Origin: Alloalcanivorax profundimaris
Lineage (GTDB): Bacteria; Pseudomonadota; Gammaproteobacteria; Pseudomonadales; Alcanivoracaceae
Length of the DNA stretch: 64,000 nucleotides
Assembly: GCF_015265435.1 (NCBI RefSeq)
Contig: NZ_JABJWH010000040.1
Location: 186,001 to 250,000, forward strand
Direction of reading: 5' to 3'
Position numbers and translations under genes: made by a program. Positions 50,589 through 61,122 of the stretch are shown here, piece by piece. Every line of letters begins with the position of its first letter. Positions within the stretch are counted from its first letter, which is position 1. The notes beneath the pieces are model-generated. The model was given only the letters and a program-made list of their open reading frames with translations. It was not told the origin of the DNA and made no database searches.

Positions 50589-51519
50589 CGTTGCTCTCCG
50601 ATGCCTTTATAACACGGTCCCTGTGTCTGTGTTTTCTCTCTTTTGAATATAGCTCTTTACAGCGTAAAGAAATTCTCAATCGGTCATAATGAAAATCTTC
50701 TCTGGTGCCAAATTTTATTCCACTAAAGGTGTCTGTGATCCTCATGTAAAAAGATGAGTCGCTATATCTACTATTTTTTACAATTCTGAATCTCTCGAGA
50801 ATAAATAGCTTCCTTCTTAAGGATTCTCGTTTCATGCTGATGCCCAAAAGGTCTAGGTAGGTTAATATCTCCGACTCTTTCAGTGCTACGAAAATTTTTA
50901 TTAGCTCTGCTATGAGTGTTATTATATGAGATCCGTTTTCTGAATTGAAGTTATGCTGAGATCGGCTTTTTCTTATTTGTTCATGTATGTCCTCTATCGC
51001 ATCTTGAGTTGTGTGGTTGCTAATTTCCTCTGGGTGGCCTGTGTCCCAGGGATAGATTCTGACACTTGTATTGGAGGTTTTCTCAATATGCCTAAGGATG
51101 CCAAGGTTTATAAAGGAGTCTAAAGAACTAAAGGGTTCCGAGTTTATTGCATAAACCTTTCCTTTTAGGTCTGGCATTTGAGAAAATGCGCCTAGTTCTG
51201 CGAATGCGCCCTCACTTTCTAGAACTACCACGACTAAGTTGCAGATAGAGCTTAATTCTTTTTCTAGATCTAGGAGATCGTAAAAAACGGCATCCTCCTT
51301 CCAGTCAGTAATCTCCTCTGGGCAAAAAAATTCATATTTAGGGGAGGGAATGTAATTAATTAGAGCATGACGAAAAGAGGCAGGGTGCTGGTTTCCAGTA
51401 ACTTTTCCACCGCACAATAGAATAATCGGAGAGGATGAAGGGGAAAAGCGTGATTTATCAAGGTCAATCTTTGACAGTATATTTAGATGATAATCTTCCG
51501 CTTGGTTTTGCTCTTCCAT
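50581..51519 (-). CDS. Retron NDT-like effector (RcaT/St85 and Ec86 type)
   Basis: A 312-residue protein. The N-terminal half is a nucleoside deoxyribosyltransferase-like fold: PIILLCGGKV (about 31-40), SFRHALINYI, FFCPEEITDW, LLDLEKELSSICNLVVVVLESEGAFAELGAFS with the putative catalytic Glu about 108, and DSFINLGILRHIEK. The C-terminal part (about 200-312) is helical with a winged-helix-like region. This is the arrangement of type II-A retron effectors such as RcaT (Sen2/St85) and the Ec86 N-glycosidase. Genes are ordered RNA, effector, RT, as in those systems. GC content is far below that of the flanking genome. Confidence 0.88.
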   Translation of the reverse strand: MEEQNQAEDYHLNILSKIDLDKSRFSPSSSPIILLCGGKVTGNQHPASFRHALINYIPSPKYEFFCPEEITDWKEDAVFYDLLDLEKELSSICNLVVVVLESEGAFAELGAFSQMPDLKGKVYAINSEPFSSLDSFINLGILRHIEKTSNTSVRIYPWDTGHPEEISNHTTQDAIEDIHEQIRKSRSQHNFNSENGSHIITLIAELIKIFVALKESEILTYLDLLGISMKRESLRRKLFILERFRIVKNSRYSDSSFYMRITDTFSGIKFGTREDFHYDRLRISLRCKELYSKERKHRHRDRVIKASESNDG

Positions 51520-51660
51520 GAACGCTTAGATCCATTTTCGAACAGTCAAGCGGAAGCAAACATCTAGATATAGATGGGTTTGATGTGGTTTAGTGATAAC
51601 TGCAAAAAGGGCGTTAGTTGCCATTCTTATTCTTAAGGTCGCTCTGACTGCTTCATATAA

Positions 51661-51838
51661 GGAGCTCTTTACCTGAAGCCGGCCGCAGATACCTTCTGCG
51701 GGTCGGAATGAGCTTGCGAATGTAGAGCCGCAGAAGGTATCTGCGGCCATAAATGCAAGCAATACTTTGAGTCTGGCTTATCGCCCGACTAAGCTCACAG
51801 CACGATTAATGTGTAAGCTCAAACGCTAAAGAGCTTCG
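51661..51838 (-). ncRNA. Candidate retron msr-msd RNA
   Basis: Read on the minus strand. The 5' end carries a1, AGCTCTTTA (51835-51827), which pairs with a2, TAAAGAGCT (51671-51663). Directly after a1 comes GC in the context TTTAGCG, like the branch-point context CTTAGCG of retron Eco1, so this G is the candidate 2'-5' branch. The msr part has a GCTTA/TAAGC hairpin. The msd part is a perfect 21-bp stem (arms 51748-51728 and 51701-51681) around a 26-base loop. Total length is about 178 nt and the RNA lies 142 bp before the effector start, as in Ec86-like retrons. It is assigned by structure only. Confidence 0.85.
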
Positions 51839-51839
51839 A

Positions 51840-51869
51840 AATGTAAGCAAAAAAATGTTCGCCTGTCAA
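51840..51869 (-). promoter_or_regulatory. Promoter of the retron RNA
   Basis: On the minus strand TTGACA (51869-51864, perfect -35) and TACATT (51845-51840, -10) are spaced by 18 bp. The expected start site is at about 51834, which coincides with the first bases of a1. Confidence 0.75.
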
Positions 51870-52070
51870 GCTTGCTTTGGTGTTCGTGTTGGATATTAAA
51901 TTATTATCGGGTGGCCAGATGAAAGTGTAAATTTGGCCTAGTTTCGGGGGCATGCTTCAGATGCATTTTATGAAGATAAGACGCCGCCGCCTCTAAAGTT
52001 GATATGTGTTTAGTTTGTCAGGGCCGTGCTGGCGGCTAATCTGGAATTGTGGTTTTTACAGTGATGTTTA
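51870..52070. other. Spacer between retron promoter and transposase remnant
   Basis: No open frame, hairpin or repeat of note was seen. It is moderately AT-rich like the island and includes the right island margin. Confidence 0.4.
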
Positions 52071-52105
52071 TTACTTGTCAGTCCACTCCTGACGGGCAGT
52101 TTCAG

Positions 52106-52420
52106 TTATGCCGTTTGTGCGGTGGCTTTTGCAGCGACTTTCTTCTCCTTTAGCTGGCCTTTCACGAACACGGCATAGGGCGTTCTGCCGTTCATGTCGC
52201 CCCCTGATGGGGCGTTTGGTGTTGTAGGGAACTAGGTAGTCGTCCAGGTAGGTTTGCATTTCGTCGACACTCTCATACCTCTTTTCGCGGCTCTTGATCC
52301 GGAAGTGCTCATCCAGCAACGTGCGGTGCATGCGTTACACTAAGCCGTTGGATTGCGGTCGCCGGGCGCGGGCTGTGCGGTGTTCGATCTCTTAGAGCTG
52401 GTGGAATAGATCGTACTGAT
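52106..52420 (-). pseudogene. Decayed IS481-type transposase 3' end
   Basis: The minus strand encodes QYDLFHQL-stop-EIEHRTARARRPQSNGLV-stop-R MHRTLLDEHFRIKSREKRYESVDEMQTYLDDYLVPYNTKRP, the C-terminal part of an integrase-core transposase of the IS481 type, with two internal stops. A frameshift in a G run then leads to MNGRTPYAVFVKGQ and a stop at 52106. Only the last third is present and no terminal inverted repeats were identified. Confidence 0.75.
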
Positions 52421-52423
52421 TCA

Positions 52424-52715
52424 TCAAAGATGCCGATCAACATCCTGCCGGGCATGAAGAATCCTGGTGGCCTCAAGCTGTTTCTGCTAGATGCGGTAGA
52501 AAATGACGTGACTGGACACCGGTAGGCTACGTATTTCACTTGAGAACTCAGTGCCTGCTCTGCCTGTCTCTGGATGTTCCAGAAGCGACCAGATTGCTTT
52601 TTTAGAGTGTCCAGGTATTTTGTCGGAGCGGGGCCTTCCCCAATAGAGAGTGCCATATGCCGAATTGCTACCAGATTCTCGCGAGCGGCGGATGAGAGGA
52701 TCTGTGATGTGGCAT
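52424..52715 (-). pseudogene. Inactivated parE toxin gene
   Basis: Minus-strand frames together give ILSSAARENLVAIRHMALSIGEGPAPTKYLDTL ... VKYVAYRCPV, then in the next frame HVIFYRI-stop-QKQLEATRILHARQDVDRHL, the last part being the ParE-family ending. A frameshift near the start, another near 52500 and an in-frame stop show that it is dead. It lies directly after the intact parD gene, the normal parDE order. Confidence 0.75.
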
Positions 52716-52717
52716 GG

Positions 52718-52975
52718 TTATGTTTTCAAGTCTTCGAACAATTCGTCCAGGCCGGCTTTGGAGGTGATTTGTGTGCCTTCGCCGCAGTCCAGTTGATCCA
52801 CGCCTTGCTGCAGCTGCTCACGCAGGCGCGCGAGCTTGAGTTCATTGATCCATTCTTCATGGGTTTTCACGAAGCCCAGGGCCTCGCGGATGACTTCGCT
52901 GGTGTTGTTGTAGAGGCCGCTTTCCACTTTGATTTTGATGTGGGCTTCCAGTTCGGGGGGTAGTGAGATGTGCAT
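52718..52975 (-). CDS. parD: ParD-family antitoxin (orphan)
   Basis: An 85-residue protein: MHISLPPELEAHIKIKVESGLYNNTSEVIREALGFVKTHEE is the ribbon-helix-helix domain of ParD, and the acidic tail GLDELFEDLKT would wrap the toxin. ATG 52975 has AGGAG upstream. Its toxin gene is destroyed, so the protein can only act as a regulator or as an anti-toxin against related ParE proteins. The frame upstream to 53035 was not used. Confidence 0.83.
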   Translation of the reverse strand: MHISLPPELEAHIKIKVESGLYNNTSEVIREALGFVKTHEEWINELKLARLREQLQQGVDQLDCGEGTQITSKAGLDELFEDLKT

Positions 52976-53092
52976 GCTCACTCTCCTGGGGTTGGGGTAC
53001 ATGGTTATGCTATGCGGCGGACAAAGTTTGTCCATCTTTGGGGGGTAGAAAGGGGAGGCGCTTCTGACTGGATCAGCGGTGGTGCCATTTTC

Positions 53093-53157
53093 ATCGCGAC
53101 TGACGTCGCTCCTACATCAAGAACCCAGCCCCCCGGGTAGGAGGGGTTTGGGCGCGC
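53093..53157. repeat. Degenerate REP-like element
   Basis: ATCGCGACTGACGTCGCTCC (from 53093) differs at two or three bases from the arm at 4457; a decayed partner (GTAGGAGGGGTTTGGGCGCG) follows at about 53138. It marks the return to the ordinary genome after the island. Confidence 0.65.
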
Positions 53158-53166
53158 TGAACCCGT

Positions 53167-53203
53167 AAAAAAGCCCCGGCGGGCGAACCCGCCGGGGCTT
53201 TTC
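53167..53203 (-). terminator. Terminator of the fadBA operon
   Basis: A strong GC stem with arms AAAAGCCCCGGCGGG and CCCGCCGGGGCTTTT and a 4-base loop; A/T runs on both sides permit use in either direction. The fadA stop is about 30 bp away. Confidence 0.85.
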
Positions 53204-53233
53204 AGCTCTCGGCAACGGTGAAGAGAAGGGTGG

Positions 53234-54433
<1,200 letters not shown>

Positions 54434-56581
54434 TTAGCCGAAGAAGGACTCGCCCTTGGCGGCCTTGTCCTTGAGCATTTGCGGCGCTTCGTAAAGGGCG
54501 CCCAGGTGCGCGTATTTGTCGCACAGTTCGGCGAATGCCTTGGTGCCGATGCTGTCGATGTAACGCAGCGGGCCGCCGCGGAACGGCGGGAAGCCGATGC
54601 CGTAGATCATCGCCATGTCGGCTTCGGCGGGGGAGCCCACGATGTTGTCTTCCAGGCAGCGGACGGTTTCGGTGCACATGGGGATCATCATGCGGGCGAT
54701 GATCTCCTCGGCGTCGTAGTCCTTCGGCTCGCTGGTGACGGCGGGCTTGATCAGCTCATAGGTCTTTTCGTCGACCACTTTCTTGGGCTTGCCCTTCTTG
54801 TCTTCCTCGTACTTGTAGAAGCCGATGCCGTTCTTCTGACCATAGCGTTCGTTTTCGAACATGATCTCGGTCGGGTCCTTGAAGTCGTGGTCCATGCGCT
54901 CGGGGAAGCCTTCCGCCATCACCTGGGCGGCGTGCACGCCGGTGTCGATGCCGACCACGTCGAGCAGGTAGGCGGGGCCCATGGGCCAGCCGAATTTCTG
55001 CATGACTTTATCGACTTGCTGGAAGTCGGCGCCGTCGCGCACCAGCATGCTGAAGCCGGCGAAGTAGGGGAACAGCACACGGTTCACCAGGAAGCCGGGG
55101 CAGTCGTTCACCACCACCGGGTTCTTGCCCATTTTCTGAGCGTAGGCGACCAGGGTGGCGACGGTTTCGTCGGAGGTTTTCTCACCGCGGATCACTTCCA
55201 CCAGGGGCATCATGTGCACCGGGTTGAAGAAGTGCATGCCACCGAAGTTCTCCGGCTTCTTGAGCGCTTCCGCCAGGCGGGTGATGGAGATGGTGGAGGT
55301 GTTGGAGGCGAGCACGGCGCCGTCCACTTTTTCCTCGGTCTCGGCGAGCACGGACTGCTTGATCTTGGGGTTCTCGACCACCGCCTCGACCACCACATCG
55401 ATGCCCTTGAAGTCATCGTAGCTGAGGGTGGGACGGATGGCGGAGAGCACCTTGCCCATGCCGGCGGCGTCCATCTTGCCCTTGCCGACGCGCTTGGAGA
55501 GCAGCTTGGAGGCTTCGTTCATGCCCAGGTCCAGCGCCTTGTCGGCGATGTCCTTCATGACGATGGGCGTGCCCTTGAGGGCGGACTGGAAGGCGATGCC
55601 GCCGCCCATGATGCCCGCGCCCAGCACGGCGGCGTGTTTGATCTCGGGGGCGCCCTTGGCGGTTTTGCCGTTGACCTTCTTGACCTGCTGATCGGCCAGG
55701 AACAGGCCCACCATGGCGGTGGCCTGGGAGGTCTTGGCCAGTTTGGCGAAGCCCTTGGATTCCACGTCGAGGGCGTCGTCGCGCTTCATGCCGGCGGCCT
55801 TCTGCATGGATTTCACGGCTTCCACCGGGGCCGGGTAGTTCTTGCCGGCTTGCTGCTGGACCATGGCCATGCCGGTCTGGAAGGCCATCATCTGCTCCAT
55901 GGGAGGCATGGGCAGCGGCTCCAGTTTTTCCTGGCGCTTGGCGCGGAAGTCGATCTTGCCGGCCAGGCACTGTTGGATCAGGTCCAGGGCGGCGTCACGC
56001 TCGTCGCCGGCTTTCACCACGGCGTCGACGATGCCCACTTTGAGGGCCTTGTCCGCCTTGTTCTGGCTGCCGGTGGCGATCCATTCCACGGCGTTGTCCA
56101 CGCCGATGATGCGCGGGGTGCGCACGGTGCCGCCGAAGCCCGGGTAGATGCCCAGCTTCACTTCCGGGAAGCCCACCTGGGCCGCTTCGCCCATGACGCG
56201 GAAGTCGCAGGCCAGGCACATTTCCAGGCCGCCGCCCAGGGCGAAGCCGTTGATGGCGACCACCTTGGGTACGTCCAGGTCCTCGAAGGCGTTGAAGATG
56301 TCGTTCGCCTGCCGGGACCACTTGGCGATCTCCGCCTCGTCCTGAGCGAACATTTCGGTGAATTCGGTGATGTCGGCGCCGACAATGAAAACCTTCTTGC
56401 CGGAGGTAACCACGATGCCCTTGACCTGGTCGTTGCCTTTGAGGGCCTCGGTGGCCTTGCTCAGGTCTTCCAGGGTGGCACGGTTGAACTTGTTCACGGA
56501 CTCGCCCTGAAGATCGAACTTCAGTTCGGCGATGCCGTCGTCAAGCAGTTCTACGCTTACGGCGTTGCCTTGGTAAATCAT
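54434..56581 (-). CDS. fadB: Multifunctional fatty acid oxidation protein FadB
   Basis: A 715-residue protein. The N-terminal crotonase domain (about 1-190) has [16 protein letters not shown] and [17 protein letters not shown] with the two catalytic Glu; the 3-hydroxyacyl-CoA dehydrogenase starts with [15 protein letters not shown] (about 318) and has the catalytic His in [16 protein letters not shown]. It performs hydration, dehydrogenation, isomerisation and epimerisation of acyl-CoA intermediates. ATG 56581 gives a typical [13 protein letters not shown] start; the longer frame to 56662 lacks homology. No convincing PsrA or FadR site was seen upstream. Confidence 0.96.
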   Translation of the reverse strand: MIYQGNAVSVELLDDGIAELKFDLQGESVNKFNRATLEDLSKATEALKGNDQVKGIVVTSGKKVFIVGADITEFTEMFAQDEAEIAKWSRQANDIFNAFEDLDVPKVVAINGFALGGGLEMCLACDFRVMGEAAQVGFPEVKLGIYPGFGGTVRTPRIIGVDNAVEWIATGSQNKADKALKVGIVDAVVKAGDERDAALDLIQQCLAGKIDFRAKRQEKLEPLPMPPMEQMMAFQTGMAMVQQQAGKNYPAPVEAVKSMQKAAGMKRDDALDVESKGFAKLAKTSQATAMVGLFLADQQVKKVNGKTAKGAPEIKHAAVLGAGIMGGGIAFQSALKGTPIVMKDIADKALDLGMNEASKLLSKRVGKGKMDAAGMGKVLSAIRPTLSYDDFKGIDVVVEAVVENPKIKQSVLAETEEKVDGAVLASNTSTISITRLAEALKKPENFGGMHFFNPVHMMPLVEVIRGEKTSDETVATLVAYAQKMGKNPVVVNDCPGFLVNRVLFPYFAGFSMLVRDGADFQQVDKVMQKFGWPMGPAYLLDVVGIDTGVHAAQVMAEGFPERMDHDFKDPTEIMFENERYGQKNGIGFYKYEEDKKGKPKKVVDEKTYELIKPAVTSEPKDYDAEEIIARMMIPMCTETVRCLEDNIVGSPAEADMAMIYGIGFPPFRGGPLRYIDSIGTKAFAELCDKYAHLGALYEAPQMLKDKAAKGESFFG

Positions 56582-56832
56582 AACGATTGCTCTCCAGTCC
56601 CAAAGTACGCGGCGGAGCCGCTTTGGTGAGCCTGCTTTAACCTCCTTGGAGGCGTGAGTCACCGTTCATGTGAGCGTTTGCTTACATCAACGGCCAAACC
56701 GCTCAGGGCTGCCAAGTATAAGAATCACGGCGCCTTGATGTTAGCCCCTTTGCGTGACTTACGGGTCGGCGCCCTTGACGACGACCACGGATATGCGGAC
56801 GCTTGCCGCCATCGCTTCCTGTGATGGCATCC

Positions 56833-58533
56833 ATGACCGCAAGTTCCTACCCCCGTATTCGCCGCCGTCCTTCGGTGTCCGTGGACTGGCCCGGCGTACC
56901 GCCGCTGCTGGCGCGCATCCTCGCCAACCGGGGGCTGACCTCCGCCGAGCAACTGGAGCTGACCCTGGGGCGGCTGCCCCATCCGGATGGCTTCCGGGGC
57001 CTGGCGGCGGCGGTGGAGCTGCTGCTGGCCGCCCGGGAGCAGCACTGGCGCATCTGCATCGTGGGCGACTACGACGCCGACGGCGCCACCGCCACCGCGC
57101 TGATGGTGCGCGGCCTGGAGGCCCTGGGCTTCCCGCGTCCGGATTATCTGGTGCCCAACCGCTTCGAGTACGGCTACGGCCTGTCCCCGGCGATCGTCGA
57201 TCTGGCCCGGGAGACGGTGGCGCCGGATCTGATCATCACCGTGGACAACGGCATCGCCAGCGTGGACGGGGTGGCGGCGGCCCGGGCGGCGGGTATGCGC
57301 GTGCTGATCACCGACCATCATCTGCCCGGCGACCGCCTGCCGGACGCCGACGCCATCGCCAACCCGCGCCTGGAGGAGCAGGGCTTCCCGGCGCCCAACC
57401 TGGCCGGGGTGGGCGTGGCCTTCTATCTGCTGATGGCGGTGCAGCGCGGCCTGGGCGTGCGCCGGGGCGTGGTGGATCTGCTCGACCTGGTGGCCCTGGG
57501 CACGGTGGCGGACGTGGTGGCCCTGGACGACGCCAACCGCATTCTGGTGGAGCAGGGCCTGCGCCGGCTGCGCGCCGGCAAGGGCAACCCGGGGCTGCGC
57601 GCCCTGCTGCAGGTGGCCGGCCGCGACCCGGCCCGGGCCCTGGCCGCGGACCTGGGCTTCGCCGCCGGGCCCCGGCTCAACGCCGCCGGCCGGCTGGCGG
57701 ACATGCGCCACGGCATCGAGTGCCTGCTGGCGGACAGCGTGTCCGAGGCGCGCCAGTATGCGGAGGAGCTGGACGCCATCAACCGGGAACGGCGCGGCAT
57801 CGAGCAGGGCATGCGCGATGCCGCCATGGCCGAGGTGGAGCGCCTGCGCGACCGGACCCTGCCGCCGGCCTTGTGCCTGCACGGCCGTGACTGGCACGAG
57901 GGCGTGGTGGGCATTCTCGCTTCGCGGGTGAAGGAGGCGGTGCACCGGCCGGTGATCGCCTTCGCGCCGGCCCGCGAAGAAGGGCTGGTGAAGGGCTCCG
58001 GTCGCTCGATTCCCGGCCTGCACCTGCGCGACGTGCTGGACGCGGTGGCCACCCGCCATCCGGAGTTGCTGCACAAGTTCGGCGGCCACGCCATGGCCGC
58101 CGGCATGACCCTGCGCGCCGACGACCTGGACGCCTTCCGCGACGCCTTTCAGGCGGCGGTGGCGGAGGCCGCCAGCGAGGAGCTGTTCGATCAGGTGGTG
58201 GACAGCGACGGCGGCCTGGGCGACGGCGACATCACCCTGGCCACCGCCGAGATGCTGTCGCACTGCTTCCCCTGGGGCCAGGGGTTCCCGCCGCCGCGCT
58301 TCGACGGCGAGTTCGAGGTGCTCAACCACCGGGTGGTGGGCGAGCGTCATTTGAAGCTCACCCTGGGGCTGCCGGGCGTCAACGGGGTGGTGGATGGCAT
58401 TCACTTCAACGCCGACCCGGCGCTGCTGGGCGCGCGCCTGAGTCGCATCGAGGGGGTCTACCGGCTGGAGGTGAACGAGTTCCGCGGGCGGCGCTCGCCG
58501 CAGATGATGTTCGAGCATTTGCGGCCGGTATAA
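56833..58533 (+). CDS. recJ: Single-strand-specific 5'-3' exonuclease RecJ
   Basis: A 566-residue DHH-family exonuclease. Motifs: IVGDYDADGATATALM (about 75-90), TVDNGIAS, TDHHLPGD, DLVALGTVADVV, and the DHHA1 region GRSIPGLHLRDVLDAV with GGHAMAAGMTL. Length is close to that of E. coli RecJ (577). It works in RecF-pathway recombination and mismatch repair. ATG 56833 is used; ATG 56824 and TTG 56803 are other options, none with a strong ribosome site. Divergent to fadBA, and followed by maeB. Confidence 0.93.
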   Translation: MTASSYPRIRRRPSVSVDWPGVPPLLARILANRGLTSAEQLELTLGRLPHPDGFRGLAAAVELLLAAREQHWRICIVGDYDADGATATALMVRGLEALGFPRPDYLVPNRFEYGYGLSPAIVDLARETVAPDLIITVDNGIASVDGVAAARAAGMRVLITDHHLPGDRLPDADAIANPRLEEQGFPAPNLAGVGVAFYLLMAVQRGLGVRRGVVDLLDLVALGTVADVVALDDANRILVEQGLRRLRAGKGNPGLRALLQVAGRDPARALAADLGFAAGPRLNAAGRLADMRHGIECLLADSVSEARQYAEELDAINRERRGIEQGMRDAAMAEVERLRDRTLPPALCLHGRDWHEGVVGILASRVKEAVHRPVIAFAPAREEGLVKGSGRSIPGLHLRDVLDAVATRHPELLHKFGGHAMAAGMTLRADDLDAFRDAFQAAVAEAASEELFDQVVDSDGGLGDGDITLATAEMLSHCFPWGQGFPPPRFDGEFEVLNHRVVGERHLKLTLGLPGVNGVVDGIHFNADPALLGARLSRIEGVYRLEVNEFRGRRSPQMMFEHLRPV

Positions 58534-58655
58534 CCCCGGAACCGCCTGGAGTTGTGACAAAACTTGGCCGCCGGATGCGGGCGCGCCCCAGGCGCAGTAC
58601 ACTCGATGGACACCACGAAACGATGTACACACCCGATCCCGGAAGGAGACCCGCC

Positions 58656-60950
58656 TTGGCCACCGACAGCCGCCGCGCTGCACTCGATTACCACGAACAC
58701 CCCGTCCCCGGTAAAACCGCCGTCGTCGCCACCAAGCCCCTGACCAACCAGAGCGATCTGGCGCTGGCCTATTCCCCCGGCGTGGCCTGGGCCTGCGAGG
58801 AAATCGTCGAGGACGAGAACAATGTGTTCCGCTACACCGGCCGCGGCAACCTGGTGGCGGTGATCAGCAACGGCAGCGCCGTGCTGGGCCTGGGCAACAT
58901 CGGCGCGCTGGCCTCCAAACCGGTGATGGAAGGCAAGGCGGTGCTGTTCAAGAAGTTCGCCGGCCTGGACGTGTTCGACATCGAGATCAAGGAGGACGAC
59001 CCGGACAAGCTGGTGGACATCATCGCCGCCCTGGAGCCCACCTTCGGCGGCATCAACCTGGAAGACATCAAGGCGCCGGAGTGCTTCATCGTCGAGCGCA
59101 AGCTGCGCGAGCGCATGAGCATCCCGGTGTTCCATGACGACCAGCACGGCACCGCCATCACCGTGAGCGCCGCCTTCATCAACGGCCTCAAGGTGGCCGG
59201 CAAGCCCATCGACCAGGTCAAGGTGGTGGTGTCCGGCGCCGGCGCGGCGGCGCTGGCCTGCCTGGACCTGATGGTGGACCTGGGGCTGCCCCAGGAAAAC
59301 ATCTGGGTCACCGACATCGAGGGCGTGGTCTACCAGGGCCGCAAGGAACTGATGGACCCGGACAAGGAACGCTTCGCCCAGGCCACCGACGCCCGCACCC
59401 TGGGCGAGGTGATCGACGGCGCCGACGTGTTCCTGGGCCTGTCCGCCGGCGGCGTGCTCAAGCCGGACATGGTGCAGCGCATGGCGGCCCGGCCGCTGAT
59501 CCTGGCCCTGGCCAACCCGCACCCGGAGATCCTGCCGGAGGACGCCAAGGCGGTGCGCGACGACCTGATCATGGCCACCGGCCGCTCCGATTACCCCAAT
59601 CAGGTCAACAACGTGCTGTGCTTCCCGTACATCTTCCGGGGCGCTCTGGACGCCGGCGCCACCACCATCACCCGGGAGATGGAAAAGGCGGCGGTGTACG
59701 CCATCGCCGGCCTGGCCCAGGAAGAACAGAACGAAGTGGTGGCCGCCGCCTATGGCACCTACGACCTGAGCTTCGGCCCGGATTACCTGATTCCCAAGCC
59801 GTTCGACCCGCGCCTGATCGTGCGCATCGCGCCGGCGGTGGCCAAGGCCGCCATGGACGACGGCGTGGCCGCCCGGCCGATCGCCGATCTCAACACCTAC
59901 GCGGAGCAGCTCAAGCAGTTCGTCTACCACTCCGGCGCCTTCATGAAGCCGCTGTTCTCCGCCGCCAAGGCCCTGGTGCGCGACGGCGGCAAGGCCCGCA
60001 TCGTGTTCACCGAGGGCGAGGAGGAGCGCGTGCTGCGCGCCGTCCAGGTGGTGGTGGACGAGGGCCTGGCGTTCCCGATCCTGGTGGGCCGGCCGGAGGT
60101 GCTGGCCATGCGCATCGAGCGCTACGGCCTGCGCCTGAAGCTGGGCGAGGACGTGGAGGTCACCAATCCGGAGCAGGACGACCGCTTCCACCGCTACTGG
60201 AACGCCTACTGGGAAAAACGCTGCCGCCACGGCGTCACCAAGGAAGTGGCGCGCACCGAGATGCGCCGCCGCATGACCCTGATCGGCGCCATGATGGTTC
60301 ACCTGGGCGAGGCGGACGGCATGGTGTGCGGCACCGTGGGCCGGTTCGCCGAGCACCTCAATTTCGTCGATCAGGTGATCGGCCTGCGCCCGGAGGCGCG
60401 CACCTACGCGGCCATGAACGTTCTGCTGCTGCCCGAGCGCACCGTGGCGGTGGTGGACACCCACGTCAACGAGGACCCCAGCGCCGAGCAGATCGCCGAG
60501 TTCACCCTGGCCGCCGCCGAGGAAATGCGGCGCCTGAACCTGGAGCCCAAGGCGGCGCTGCTGTCGCGCTCCAACTTCGGCTCCGAGCGCTGCCAGGCCA
60601 GCGAGAAGATGCGCCACGCCCTGGCGTTGATCCGCGAATGGGACCAGGCGCTGGAGGTGGACGGCGAAATGCACGGCGATGCCGCCCTGGAGGCCTCGAT
60701 CCGCAAGGAAATCCTGCCGGATTCCACCCTCACCGGCTCCGCCAACCTGCTGGTGTGCCCGAACGGCGATTCCGGCAACATCGCCTACAACCTGCTCAAG
60801 ACCGCCGCCGGCAGCAACGTGGCCATTGGCCCCTTCCTGCTGGGCGCGGACGCGCCGGTGACGATTCTCACCGCCAGCGCCACGGTGCGCCGCATCGTCA
60901 ATATGGCGGCGCTCACGGTGCTGCGCGCCAACCTGGAACCGAAGGGCTGA
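58656..60950 (+). CDS. maeB: NADP-dependent malic enzyme with phosphotransacetylase-like domain
   Basis: A 764-residue two-domain protein. The malic domain (about 1-420) has the catalytic [12 protein letters not shown] segment, [18 protein letters not shown] and [16 protein letters not shown]; the C-terminal PTA-like domain (about 430-764) has [16 protein letters not shown] and [24 protein letters not shown]. It converts malate to pyruvate with NADPH formation. The TTG at 58656 was chosen: GGAAGGAGA lies at ideal spacing and the family opening [13 protein letters not shown] follows at once; upstream ATG and GTG lack such a site. E. coli MaeB has 759 residues. Confidence 0.94.
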   Translation: MATDSRRAALDYHEHPVPGKTAVVATKPLTNQSDLALAYSPGVAWACEEIVEDENNVFRYTGRGNLVAVISNGSAVLGLGNIGALASKPVMEGKAVLFKKFAGLDVFDIEIKEDDPDKLVDIIAALEPTFGGINLEDIKAPECFIVERKLRERMSIPVFHDDQHGTAITVSAAFINGLKVAGKPIDQVKVVVSGAGAAALACLDLMVDLGLPQENIWVTDIEGVVYQGRKELMDPDKERFAQATDARTLGEVIDGADVFLGLSAGGVLKPDMVQRMAARPLILALANPHPEILPEDAKAVRDDLIMATGRSDYPNQVNNVLCFPYIFRGALDAGATTITREMEKAAVYAIAGLAQEEQNEVVAAAYGTYDLSFGPDYLIPKPFDPRLIVRIAPAVAKAAMDDGVAARPIADLNTYAEQLKQFVYHSGAFMKPLFSAAKALVRDGGKARIVFTEGEEERVLRAVQVVVDEGLAFPILVGRPEVLAMRIERYGLRLKLGEDVEVTNPEQDDRFHRYWNAYWEKRCRHGVTKEVARTEMRRRMTLIGAMMVHLGEADGMVCGTVGRFAEHLNFVDQVIGLRPEARTYAAMNVLLLPERTVAVVDTHVNEDPSAEQIAEFTLAAAEEMRRLNLEPKAALLSRSNFGSERCQASEKMRHALALIREWDQALEVDGEMHGDAALEASIRKEILPDSTLTGSANLLVCPNGDSGNIAYNLLKTAAGSNVAIGPFLLGADAPVTILTASATVRRIVNMAALTVLRANLEPKG

Positions 60951-61122
60951 GCGCCCCGGCTTTCCCTCCGTCGGGCGGGGGCGGGCATTCCGGTTAATGC
61001 CAGCCCCCCGGGTCTTTGCTAGGATTGCGCCGATCATCACTGCCCGGCCCAAAAGGCCGGGTCCCGGAATGCGCCGGCGGCCACCGCCGCCCGGGCGCCG
61101 TTCTCCCTGACGGAGGGACAGC

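Noticed and set aside
51526-51762. A 78-codon frame overlapping the retron RNA.
   Set aside because: It runs through the msd stem, has no ribosome site and no recognisable family; the RNA structure explains the sequence better.
51661-51838. Retron RNA region read as a transposon terminal inverted repeat or an intrinsic terminator pair.
   Set aside because: The 21-bp arms are only 26 bases apart and nested inside a second complementary pair, with a promoter at the outer end; no T tract or transposase belongs to it.
52309-52656. A 115-codon open frame with a complete start and stop.
   Set aside because: It mixes the parE remnant and non-coding frames; the family similarity jumps between frames, so it is a product of decay.
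56582-56832. A PsrA or FadR operator between fadB and recJ.
   Set aside because: No GAAAC-N4-GTTTC-type or FadR-like dyad could be found in the gap.
61043-61061. CCCGGCC/GGCCGGG hairpin after maeB considered as a terminator.
   Set aside because: No T tract follows and GC-rich hairpins are frequent at this composition.
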